Below, piece after piece: positions 36,982-45,226 of a DNA stretch of 64,000 nucleotides. Location: assembly GCA_002427885.1 (NCBI GenBank), contig DIZI01000001.1, positions 1-64,000 on the forward strand, read 5' to 3'. The notes under the pieces are model-generated. The model saw nothing but the letters and a program-made list of their open reading frames with translations. It was not told the origin of the DNA and ran no database searches. How positions within the stretch are numbered: position 1 is the first letter of the stretch; each line of letters begins with the position of its first letter. The DNA is from Paludibacter sp. UBA6032. Lineage in GTDB: Bacteria > Bacteroidota > Bacteroidia > Bacteroidales > Paludibacteraceae. Both the position numbers and the translations under genes were made by a program.

Positions 36982-38205
36982 ATGAATATTCTCAAAACAG
37001 CGGCATTTTCTATATTTATTTGTTTTGGTTTTTCAATGAATGTATTATCGACCATCCATGAAAAAAGCAGTAATAAAATTCGTTCTTCAATAAAAAGTAA
37101 AATTATCAACACTGAAAAAGAAAGGGTTTTGCGCCTGGCTGACAAATTCATAAAGGATAAACCGGAAACCGTTACAGCTCACAGTAGTAAAAGAAGTGCC
37201 GGTGGAATACACGATTATTATTCAGAAGGAACCTATTGGTGGCCCGATCCTCAACATCCGGATGGCCCTTACATTCGAAAGGATGGCTTAAATAATCCCG
37301 ATAATTTCGATTATCATCGTCAGGCCATCAGTCAGTTTTCGTGGGTAGTTGGTACGTTAACTTCTGCTTATTTGTTAACCGGAAACACATTATATGCCAA
37401 AGCAGCTGTAATTCATCTCAGAGCATGGTTTGTAGATACAGCAACAGTAATGAATCCAAACATGCTTTATGCACAAGCAATTAAAGGTATAAATACCGGT
37501 CGTGGAATTGGAATAATTGATGCAATTCCATTTATTGAAGTAACAAAATCCGTTCAGATATTAGAAAATAGTCCTTTTCTGAATAAATCAGACGATCAAA
37601 AAATTCATAGATGGTTTAACGATTTCATGACCTGGTTGAATACAAATAAATATGGAATTGACGAAATGAATGCCAAAAATAACCACGGCACCTGGTGGCA
37701 CGCTCAGGTTGCTGCCTATGCAAAATTAGTTGGAGACAAAACGATATTGGAAAAATGTCGGAAACATTACACAGAAAATCTTTTACCAAATCAAATGAAA
37801 GTCGATGGAAGTTTGCCGCTGGAAATTGAACGTACAAAACCTTACTCCTATTCACTTTTTTGCCTTGATGGATTTGCAACTTTAACTTATTTGATATCCG
37901 ACAATGATTTTGATGGTTGGAATTATAAATTATCAGATGGAAGAGGAATGCAAAAAGCTGTCGATTTTATAAAGCCCTATATTATTGATAAAAACACCTG
38001 GCCATATGCAAAAGATATTTCTCATTGGGACGAACAACCCGGACGCAGACCGTTCATGTTTTTTGCAGCAATAATTCAACAACAACCGGAATGGATTTCA
38101 ATCTGGAAGAAATGTAGTTCTAACTTTCCAAGTGATGAAAGTAAACGAAACATGCCATTGAAAAATCCGGTATTATGGTTGGGCATAAATAAACCGATTT
38201 TTTAA
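36982..38205 (+). CDS. PL38-like alginate lyase (PF05426), copy 1
   Basis: A 407-residue secreted (alpha/alpha) toroid protein of the alginate_lyase (PF05426) superfamily. Signal peptide about 1-24. The motif GTYWWPDPQHPDGPYIRKDG near residue 85 and the catalytic NNHGTWW (Asn233, Asn234, His235) are clear, with DGSLPLEIERTKPYSYS farther on contributing a likely catalytic Tyr. The organisation resembles CAZy PL38, which includes a Bacteroides ovatus alginate lyase and glucuronan lyases. It probably degrades poly-mannuronate or glucuronan in the periplasm. The start lies 25 bp after the second PL6 gene. A paralogue is at 45227. Confidence 0.85.
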   Translation: MNILKTAAFSIFICFGFSMNVLSTIHEKSSNKIRSSIKSKIINTEKERVLRLADKFIKDKPETVTAHSSKRSAGGIHDYYSEGTYWWPDPQHPDGPYIRKDGLNNPDNFDYHRQAISQFSWVVGTLTSAYLLTGNTLYAKAAVIHLRAWFVDTATVMNPNMLYAQAIKGINTGRGIGIIDAIPFIEVTKSVQILENSPFLNKSDDQKIHRWFNDFMTWLNTNKYGIDEMNAKNNHGTWWHAQVAAYAKLVGDKTILEKCRKHYTENLLPNQMKVDGSLPLEIERTKPYSYSLFCLDGFATLTYLISDNDFDGWNYKLSDGRGMQKAVDFIKPYIIDKNTWPYAKDISHWDEQPGRRPFMFFAAIIQQQPEWISIWKKCSSNFPSDESKRNMPLKNPVLWLGINKPIF

Positions 38206-38222
38206 TTAATACAGCCGTTAAC

Positions 38223-39425
38223 ATGTCATATAAAATAAAATCCTATTTTACAGTTGTTATTATGTTGGTTTTTACAACCAATATTTTCTCATCAAAAAAT
38301 ACAAAACCTGACGAATGGGTTCAAAAGGCCATTGATCGTGCTGAGTATCGGTTGTTGGATGCAGCAAAAATCTACAAATCTTCAAAATTAAATCCACGAA
38401 CTTTTGAAAATGGGAAAATTATTTATGCAGGTTCAAACGACTGGACATGTGGTTTTTTCCCCGGATCGTTGTGGTATATGTTCGAACTGACTAAAAATGA
38501 AAAATTTAAAACAGAAGCAGAATATTATACCGAATTGAATGATGCCGTACAATTCCGTAAAAATACGCACGATCTCGGATTTATGTTGTATTGTAGTTAT
38601 GGAAATGGTCTCAGGTTAACAGGGGATACTGCTTATAAGAAAGTATTGATTACAGGTGCAAAATCGCTGGAAACACGTTTTAAGCCTAAGGTTGGACTTA
38701 TTAAATCCTGGGATTCAAGAAAACAATGGCAATACCCTGTCATCATAGACAATATGATGAATCTCGAATTTTTGATGGAAGTTTCAAAAATGACCGGTGA
38801 TAAAAAATTGAAAGATATTTGTATTTCTCATGCTGATAAAACTATAAAAAATCATTATCGTGCTGATAATAGTTGTTTTCATGTAGTTGATTATGACAGT
38901 ATTACAGGAGTTGTTTTGCACAAGCAAACAGCTCAGGGTTTTGCCGATAATTCTTCGTGGGCACGCGGTCAGGCCTGGGGGTTATATGGATTTACCATGA
39001 TGTATCGTGAAACAAAAAATCCGAAATACCTTGAACAGGCTCAGAAAATTGCAGCCTATATTTTAAATTATCCGACTTTACCTAAAGATAAAATTCCATT
39101 TTGGGACTATAATGCACCGAACATTCCAAACGAACCCCGCGATGCTTCTGCAGCAGCAATTACAGCTTCAGCATTATTTGAATTAAGTTCATATGTCAAA
39201 AATCATCCGGAATATTTTAAGACTGCGGAAATAATTTTAAAAAATCTTTCGTCCTATGAATATTTTTCAACCAAAGGTGAAAATGGTTTTTTTATATTGA
39301 AGCATTCTACCGGAAACTACCCAAAGAAATCGGAAATTGATGTTCCGCTAAATTACGCCGATTATTATTATCTGGAAGCTATTGTCCGGTATATGAAAAT
39401 AAAAAAAATCAGTTATAAAAAATAA
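38223..39425 (+). CDS. GH88 unsaturated glucuronyl hydrolase
   Basis: A 400-residue secreted (alpha/alpha)6 enzyme that hydrates and removes 4,5-unsaturated uronic acids from the non-reducing ends of lyase products. Signal peptide about 1-23. The two family Asp residues are in NTHDLGFM (Asp117) and PVIIDNMMNLEFL (Asp176), with spacing close to that of Bacillus UGL. RGQAWGLYGFTMMYRETKNPKYLEQA and DASAAAITASALFELS complete the signature. Because PL17 can take alginate dimers to monomers without a GH88, its presence suggests that the target also includes unsaturated uronate linked to another sugar. It starts 17 bp after the PL38-like gene. Confidence 0.92.
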   Translation: MSYKIKSYFTVVIMLVFTTNIFSSKNTKPDEWVQKAIDRAEYRLLDAAKIYKSSKLNPRTFENGKIIYAGSNDWTCGFFPGSLWYMFELTKNEKFKTEAEYYTELNDAVQFRKNTHDLGFMLYCSYGNGLRLTGDTAYKKVLITGAKSLETRFKPKVGLIKSWDSRKQWQYPVIIDNMMNLEFLMEVSKMTGDKKLKDICISHADKTIKNHYRADNSCFHVVDYDSITGVVLHKQTAQGFADNSSWARGQAWGLYGFTMMYRETKNPKYLEQAQKIAAYILNYPTLPKDKIPFWDYNAPNIPNEPRDASAAAITASALFELSSYVKNHPEYFKTAEIILKNLSSYEYFSTKGENGFFILKHSTGNYPKKSEIDVPLNYADYYYLEAIVRYMKIKKISYKK

Positions 39426-39476
39426 AGAACCAATTAAAAAATTGAAATAGAACTAAATACGCTAATAATCAACAGA

Positions 39477-40592
39477 ATGAAATTGAACACAGCTTTCTAT
39501 ATAAAACGAATATTATTGAGTTTTCTGATATATATACCTGTAATCGGCAATGCTCAGGTTCTGCTCGAAGCCGATGGACCCGGAAACACCTATGAACTTA
39601 TCAATAGCGTTTTAGCTCCAACTGGTGGCGATGTTGTCGAGAATCCGGAGTGTGTTCATCCACAATTTGGCAGGCACATTGCAGAGGTATGGGATGCAGA
39701 TTTGAATCAATATGTATTTGAATTTTACATTCATGTAACCCCTGATAATGACCGCTGTATCAATTTCGACCGACAACGGGTCGAAATTAAAACTTACGAT
39801 GCATCTCCAACCAATTTAAAAGGTGTTTCGGGTGAAACGGTCGTTTATAAATGGCGCTTTAAAGTTCCGACAGGATTTCAGCCCTCATCCAGCTTTACGC
39901 ATATACATCAGGTAAAAGCTGTTGGTGGTGATGAAGCTGATCCGCTTTTTACATTGACAGCACGAAAAGGAAGCCCGAATAAGTTAGAATTAAACTATTA
40001 CTCCGATTCAAATCTGAGTTCAACCAAACTGACATCAGTAAATCTTTCGTTGTTCGAAAACACATGGGTTGAGGCTACTGAAAGAATTCAGATTGATAAT
40101 GTAAACGGAACATATTCTATCACTATAAAAAAAGTGAGTGATGGTACTACGATATTGAGTTACACAAATAATAAATTACTCACTATTCGTGCTGACAACA
40201 ATTTTATTCGTCCCAAATGGGGCATTTATCGCAGTTTATTAAATCCTCAGGATTTAAGAGATGAATCGCTCCGCTTTAATAATATTTCGATTTATGAAGA
40301 GCCCTCTACAGCTGTAAATTCAACGTTTTCACCTGTTGAGAATGAATTTAAAGTGATACCTGATATTTCGAATAAAACACTAAAAGTTGAATATAATCTA
40401 TTGGAAAAAGGGGATATTGGAATTAACATAATGAATATCAGTGGGCAATTTGTTCAATTGATTAGTAAAAATGAGAGTTGTAATAGTGGTTATAATCAAA
40501 AGCTTATTGATATTTCTAATTTAAAGTCTGGAATCTATTTTATTCAACTTCAAACTTCATTTTCAGAAAGAACAATTAAGTGCATTTTATAG
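39477..40592 (+). CDS. jelly-roll lyase-like protein with T9SS C-terminal domain
   Basis: A 371-residue secreted protein (signal peptide ends at NAQ, about 26). Residues about 27-275 look like a concanavalin-type jelly roll. Three motifs, FDRQRVEIKTY, SFTHIHQVK and RPKWGIYRSL, sit where PL7, PL13 and PL20 lyases carry their R-x-E, Q-x-H and Y-containing catalytic strands; fungal CIP1 and glucuronan lyases are the nearest analogues I know. I cannot place it in a CAZy family. Residues about 290-371 form a T9SS type A sorting domain (VEYNLLEKGDIGINIMNISG, GIYFIQL), so it should be exported to the cell surface. It lies between GH88 and GH2 genes. Confidence 0.72.
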   Translation: MKLNTAFYIKRILLSFLIYIPVIGNAQVLLEADGPGNTYELINSVLAPTGGDVVENPECVHPQFGRHIAEVWDADLNQYVFEFYIHVTPDNDRCINFDRQRVEIKTYDASPTNLKGVSGETVVYKWRFKVPTGFQPSSSFTHIHQVKAVGGDEADPLFTLTARKGSPNKLELNYYSDSNLSSTKLTSVNLSLFENTWVEATERIQIDNVNGTYSITIKKVSDGTTILSYTNNKLLTIRADNNFIRPKWGIYRSLLNPQDLRDESLRFNNISIYEEPSTAVNSTFSPVENEFKVIPDISNKTLKVEYNLLEKGDIGINIMNISGQFVQLISKNESCNSGYNQKLIDISNLKSGIYFIQLQTSFSERTIKCIL

Positions 40593-40614
40593 AATCAGTT
40601 ATTAAAGAAACGAT

Positions 40615-43095
40615 ATGATGAGAAATATATCAGGACATAATTTATTACTTTTGGTTCTAGGGTTTTCAATAGCTTCCTTTGCTCAGAACCAAACAAATAT
40701 TCGTTTAAATAATAACTGGCAGTTCCTTCGCGAAGACTTAGGGAGTCCATGGGAAGCTGTACGTCCGATTGTAAAACCCGGAAATCCCGAATGTCAGCCA
40801 ATTTGGGAAAATGTAACTTTGCCACATTGTTTCAACGCTTTTGATGGTGTAGATCCGGACGTGAATTACTATCAGGGACCTGGTTGGTACAGAACACAAC
40901 TTGAGATAAATAACCCTTTCAATCAAGGACGTACTTTACTTCATTTCGAAGGTGCCGGTCAAAAAACAGAAGTTTATATTTATACCACAAAAGTTGGTTC
41001 GCATATTGGCGGTTACGACGAATGGACGGTAGATATCACCGATGCCATTAATACATTTTTAAGAAATAAATCAGAACTGGAACGTTTCAAAGGTAAAATT
41101 CCGCTTTCAATACGTTGTGACAATTCCCGCGATAATGAAATGATTCCATCGAGTCTTTCCGACTTCAATGTTTACGGTGGAATTTACCGCTATCTGAATT
41201 TAGTTTACGTTCCGGCATCATCCATTGAAAGAGTGAATATTAACGCTGAAGTAGATGCAAAAGGACAACTCGGGAAATATGCTGTGGTTTTAAAAACAAG
41301 AAATAACTCCACCTTGACAAAAGCAAACCTGAAAATAGAAATAACAGATGCAAAAGGAAAAATCATTTCAACTAATAATCAGGAAATTAATGCCAACGAT
41401 TCCGACAAAATCCTTTTCAGTTCAAGCTTGAAAAAACCGATACTCTGGTCGCCAAAGCAACCAAATTTGTACACTTGTAAAGCAACTATTTCCAGCGAAG
41501 CAGGAACACAAACTTTAATTCAGCATTTCGGATTTCGGAATTACGAATTTGTTGATTATGGTCCTTTTATGCTGAATGGTAGCCGATTGTTGATTCGTGG
41601 CACACATCGTCACGAAGATCATGCAGGTGAAGGAGCTGCCATGACCGAATCGCAAATTCGTGCTGAAATGATTTTGATTAAAGAAATGGGTGCCAATTTT
41701 ATTCGGTTAGGACATTATCAACAATCCCGAATTGTTCTTGATTTATGCGATAGTTTGGGAATTATGGTTTGGGAAGAAATTCCGTGGTGCAGAGGTGGTG
41801 TCGGCGATGAACGCTATAAAAATCAAGCATATAGCATGTTGACCAATATGATTACTCAGCATCGCAGTCATCCGGCTGTCATTCTGTGGGGATTGGGAAA
41901 TGAGAACGACTGGCCGGGTGATTTTCCTACATACAATAAGAAGGAAGTGACTGATTTTATGACGACCTTGAATAACCTGGCACATAAACTCGATCCATCC
42001 CGAAAAACGACCATCAGGCGTTGCGATTTCTGCAAGGATATTCCGGATGTTTATTCACCTTCAATCTGGGCAGGTTGGTATCGGGGTATTTTTACCGAAT
42101 ATAAAGAAATGTCTGAAAAGGAAATGAAAACGGTGAAACATTTCTTTCATGCCGAGTGGGGAGGTGATAGTCATGCCGGACGAAATTCCGAAACTTCTGA
42201 CAGCGTCTTAAGGCTGGTTGAAACCGGCACCGGATTTGACAAAAGGATCGGTGATGCTTCATTATACGGAGATGCTGCCAGGGTTTCGAAAGACGGTGAC
42301 TGGAGCGAAAGTTATATTTGCAATTTATTCGATTGGACTCTGAAAGAACAGGAAACCATGCCAAATCTTACCGGTTCCGCTTTCTGGACTTTCAAGGATT
42401 TTTCAACACCCGTTCGGCCGGATAATCCTATTCCCTATGTAAATCAAAAAGGAGTTGTTGAACGGGATGACACAAAGAAGGAATCATATTTCGTATTCCA
42501 ATCCTGGTGGGCAGAGAAGCCCATGGTTCATATTTACGGTCATAACTGGCCTGTTCGTTGGGGAAAGGACGGAGAAGAAAAAATGGTAAAAGTTTATTCA
42601 AACTGTGATGAAGCTGAACTTTTTTTCAACGGAAAAAGTATGGGTGTGAAAAAGCGAAACAGTCAGGATTTTCCGGCTGCAGGATTGAGATGGAATGTAA
42701 TTTATGCTGAAGGTAAAAACGTTCTTAATGTTATTGCCCGTAAAGGAAAATCAGTAGTTACCGATCAGATAGAACAAATTTATCAGACAGAGAAATGGGA
42801 GCAACCCACTCAAATGACTTTGACAATAATTGCTCAACAAGGCGATACAGCTAAAATTGAAGTGAAATTATTTGATAGCCATAAAATTATGTGTCTGAAT
42901 GCTCAAAATGTAATTACATTTGGTTTGACTGGCGATGGAAAACTAATAGACAAATTAGGAACGGTTTCCGGTTCCAGAATTGTCCAGCTTCAAAATGGTC
43001 GGGCATTTATCAGTGTAAAACTGAATGGTGGTAATAGTGTCGTCAGCGTAAGTTGTAATGGGATTCCGACGGTCTTTTGTGAATTGAGAAAATAA
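40615..43095 (+). CDS. GH2 beta-galactosidase/beta-glucuronidase
   Basis: An 826-residue glycoside hydrolase family 2 protein. Signal peptide about 1-23. The sugar-binding jelly-roll domain (INLNNNW-type start, LPHCFNAFDG) is followed by an immunoglobulin-like domain and the TIM barrel. Acid/base Glu430 is in LWGLGNENDWP and nucleophile Glu514 in FHAEWGG. A C-terminal DUF4982-like/Ig region follows (KVYSNCDEAELFFNGKSMG). All catalytic residues are present. Activity may be beta-galactosidase, beta-glucuronidase or another; the sequence alone does not decide. In a uronate locus it hints at a branched or mixed glycan. The start lies 22 bp after the preceding gene; a second ATG at 40618 is equivalent. 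Confidence 0.9.
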   Translation: MMRNISGHNLLLLVLGFSIASFAQNQTNIRLNNNWQFLREDLGSPWEAVRPIVKPGNPECQPIWENVTLPHCFNAFDGVDPDVNYYQGPGWYRTQLEINNPFNQGRTLLHFEGAGQKTEVYIYTTKVGSHIGGYDEWTVDITDAINTFLRNKSELERFKGKIPLSIRCDNSRDNEMIPSSLSDFNVYGGIYRYLNLVYVPASSIERVNINAEVDAKGQLGKYAVVLKTRNNSTLTKANLKIEITDAKGKIISTNNQEINANDSDKILFSSSLKKPILWSPKQPNLYTCKATISSEAGTQTLIQHFGFRNYEFVDYGPFMLNGSRLLIRGTHRHEDHAGEGAAMTESQIRAEMILIKEMGANFIRLGHYQQSRIVLDLCDSLGIMVWEEIPWCRGGVGDERYKNQAYSMLTNMITQHRSHPAVILWGLGNENDWPGDFPTYNKKEVTDFMTTLNNLAHKLDPSRKTTIRRCDFCKDIPDVYSPSIWAGWYRGIFTEYKEMSEKEMKTVKHFFHAEWGGDSHAGRNSETSDSVLRLVETGTGFDKRIGDASLYGDAARVSKDGDWSESYICNLFDWTLKEQETMPNLTGSAFWTFKDFSTPVRPDNPIPYVNQKGVVERDDTKKESYFVFQSWWAEKPMVHIYGHNWPVRWGKDGEEKMVKVYSNCDEAELFFNGKSMGVKKRNSQDFPAAGLRWNVIYAEGKNVLNVIARKGKSVVTDQIEQIYQTEKWEQPTQMTLTIIAQQGDTAKIEVKLFDSHKIMCLNAQNVITFGLTGDGKLIDKLGTVSGSRIVQLQNGRAFISVKLNGGNSVVSVSCNGIPTVFCELRK

Positions 43096-43114
43096 AATTA
43101 TTAATATTGACTGT

Positions 43115-44074
43115 ATGGACTTAATTTCAAGAAGAGATTTTATTAAAAAATCTGCGATTGTGGCAAGTACAATCCCTTTTATTAGTATTGGTGAAAAAAT
43201 GATGGCTATAACCAGACAAACTCAACCTACAGAAACTCTCGATGTTAGTATATTTTCCAAACATCTTCAGTTTCTAAATTACAGAGAATTGGGCGAAAAA
43301 GCAGCAGAAATGGGATTTGCAGGAATTGATCTAACGGTTCGTGCAGGCGGACATGTAGAACCCAAAACTGTAAAAACAGATTTACCAAAAGCTGTAGCTG
43401 AAATTAAACAGGGCGGTTCAAAAGTCAGGATGATCGCTACTACCATCGAAAATGTAAACAATCCGATGGATGTTGATATTTTAAGAACAGCATCCGATTG
43501 TGGAATCAAATACTATCGTCCCAACTGGCTTAAATATCCAAAAGGAAAATCATTGCCTGAATCATTGGAAATGTATGCCCATCAATTGAAAGATTTGAGC
43601 CTTTTAAATAAAAAACTAGGCGTTATAGGTTGTTATCAAAATCATGCTGGCAGTTTGGTTGGAGGATCTCTTTGGGAAGTTTATAAAATTTTAGAGTTGG
43701 TTGACAAGAATTATTTCGGAGCACAATACGATATTCGCCACGCTATAGTGGAAGGAGCCAATTCGTGGGTAAATGGGTTGGAACTTATTCATTCACAGAT
43801 TAAAACCATAGTTGTAAAAGATTATAAATGGAGTATTGTAAATGGAAAATGGGAACTTATCAATACACCAATTGGTGAAGGCATGGTTGATTTTAAAAAA
43901 TTCTTTCGAATGTTGAAGGATTATCAGATAAAAGTACCTGTTTCTATGCATTGTGAATATGATTTGGGAGGAGCCGAAAAAGGGAACCGGAAAATTTCGG
44001 TTTATCCCCGGGTTATTTTTGATGCGATGAAAAAAGATTTAAATAAAATACAAGAGCTTTGGAGAGAAGCTTAG
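43115..44074 (+). CDS. TIM-barrel sugar isomerase/epimerase-like protein, exported
   Basis: A 319-residue protein of the xylose-isomerase-like TIM-barrel superfamily (AP_endonuc_2 type). The N-terminus SRRDFIKKSAIVAST is a twin-arginine (Tat) type signal, so it is probably exported folded with its metal. Barrel motifs include AEMGFAGIDLTVRAGGHVEP, IGCYQNHAG, YDIRHAIVEG (His and Asp region), VVKDYKW and VSMHCEYDLGG, which supply plausible metal ligands. The reaction is not known; exported members of this group near glycan loci often act on oxidised or keto sugars. It follows the GH2 gene after 19 bp. Confidence 0.8.
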   Translation: MDLISRRDFIKKSAIVASTIPFISIGEKMMAITRQTQPTETLDVSIFSKHLQFLNYRELGEKAAEMGFAGIDLTVRAGGHVEPKTVKTDLPKAVAEIKQGGSKVRMIATTIENVNNPMDVDILRTASDCGIKYYRPNWLKYPKGKSLPESLEMYAHQLKDLSLLNKKLGVIGCYQNHAGSLVGGSLWEVYKILELVDKNYFGAQYDIRHAIVEGANSWVNGLELIHSQIKTIVVKDYKWSIVNGKWELINTPIGEGMVDFKKFFRMLKDYQIKVPVSMHCEYDLGGAEKGNRKISVYPRVIFDAMKKDLNKIQELWREA

Positions 44075-44111
44075 AAATAAATAACTGATTTTGAAATAAA
44101 AAAAAACTATT

Positions 44112-44996
44112 ATGAATATTAAATCCATTATAACAGGTGTGCTGTTTATTTGCAGCATAAGTAGTTTTGCACAAGAACCGGAGGTAAAAAAGGTTTTATT
44201 TCCAACCGGTTATGAATCCAAAATAGATGAAGTCTATACCGATGTGAGAGATTGGAAAGGACGATTGGACGTGTATTATAATCCACTAAGCTTAAAACCA
44301 ACACCGGTAGTTCTGCACATCCATGGAGGCGGTTGGAATCATGGTACTAAGGAAAGTCAAACTGGTTTCAGTTCTTACTTCAAAGCCGGATTTGCGGTAG
44401 TGAATGTTGAATACCGATTGGTACAGATTGCCACAGCTCCGGCTGCCATTGAAGACATCAGAACGGCACTGCATTATATTAAAGAGAATTCAAAAAAACT
44501 GAATATAAATCCTGATAAAATTGTAATTGAAGGAGGATCTTCAGGAGCACATTTGGCACTTATGGGTGGACTTTTAGAAAATAACAGGTTATTTGATACC
44601 AATTGTTCAGGCGAATTGGATATGAAAGTTGCTGCTATCATAAGTAATTATGCTCCATCTGATTTACCCAGTTTGTTGACTAATTCAACCCTTACCAATT
44701 CGTTAACTAAATGGTTGGGTGATAAAGCAAATAATCCTGAATTTGTAGCATCGGTATCTCCACTTACATACATTAAAAAATCAAGTCCTCCGGTATTTAT
44801 TGTTCATGGCAATGCCGACAAGATTGTGCCTTACAGTCAATCGGTAGAATTGCAAAAAAAACTGAATGAATCAGGAGTTTACAATGAGTTTATTACTGTT
44901 GATGGTGGTGGACATGGTAGTTTTGAGAAAGAAAAGAAAACAGAAATAAATTTAGCCCTGATTAAGTTTTTAAGAAAAGTTAAAGTGATTGAATAA
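44112..44996 (+). CDS. alpha/beta hydrolase, probable carbohydrate esterase
   Basis: A 294-residue secreted esterase/lipase-like enzyme (signal peptide ends at SFAQ, about 20). The oxyanion motif LHIHGGGWNHGTKE, nucleophile elbow EGGSSGAHLALM, acid in VHGNADKIVP and His in DGGGHGSFEKE form a complete Ser-Asp-His triad of the BD-FAE/HSL-like type. In an alginate locus the simplest role is removal of O-acetyl groups from bacterial alginate, but that is inference. It is the last gene of the 32,137-44,996 unit. Confidence 0.85.
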   Translation: MNIKSIITGVLFICSISSFAQEPEVKKVLFPTGYESKIDEVYTDVRDWKGRLDVYYNPLSLKPTPVVLHIHGGGWNHGTKESQTGFSSYFKAGFAVVNVEYRLVQIATAPAAIEDIRTALHYIKENSKKLNINPDKIVIEGGSSGAHLALMGGLLENNRLFDTNCSGELDMKVAAIISNYAPSDLPSLLTNSTLTNSLTKWLGDKANNPEFVASVSPLTYIKKSSPPVFIVHGNADKIVPYSQSVELQKKLNESGVYNEFITVDGGGHGSFEKEKKTEINLALIKFLRKVKVIE

Positions 44997-45007
44997 GCTA
45001 TCATGAA

Positions 45008-45019
45008 TTGGCATACCAA
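45008..45019 (+). promoter_or_regulatory. degenerate upstream operator or weak terminator
   Basis: TTGGCATACCAA differs from TTGGTNNACCAA at one position and is flanked by AA and TT. Its centre is 84 bp upstream of the next operator. The same bases could form a 6-bp hairpin followed by TTATG, a weak terminator for the esterase gene. Confidence 0.4.
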
Positions 45020-45086
45020 TTTTATGTTCTACAACATATTTCGCAAAAAAGACCCTAAATAATTTTTTTATTGAATAAAGATAGCT

Positions 45087-45119
45087 TACTTTTGGTTGAC
45101 CAATAAATTGGTTGACCAG
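45087..45119 (+). promoter_or_regulatory. promoter and double operator of second lyase operon
   Basis: The -7 box TACTTTTG (45087-45094) is overlapped by TTGGTTGACCAA (45092-45103) at the same offset as at susC. A second copy, TTGGTTGACCAG (45108-45119), is centred 16 bp downstream. A clear -33 TTTG at the ideal distance is missing. The leader to ATG 45227 is about 125 nt. Confidence 0.8.
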
Positions 45120-45226
45120 ATAAAAGTATACAGATCAGACAAAAATTTCAATTTTAATTGTTTAATTAAATTGATAAAATGTATACATTTACATTTTTAA
45201 ATCATAATCCGGATTTACTATTTTTT

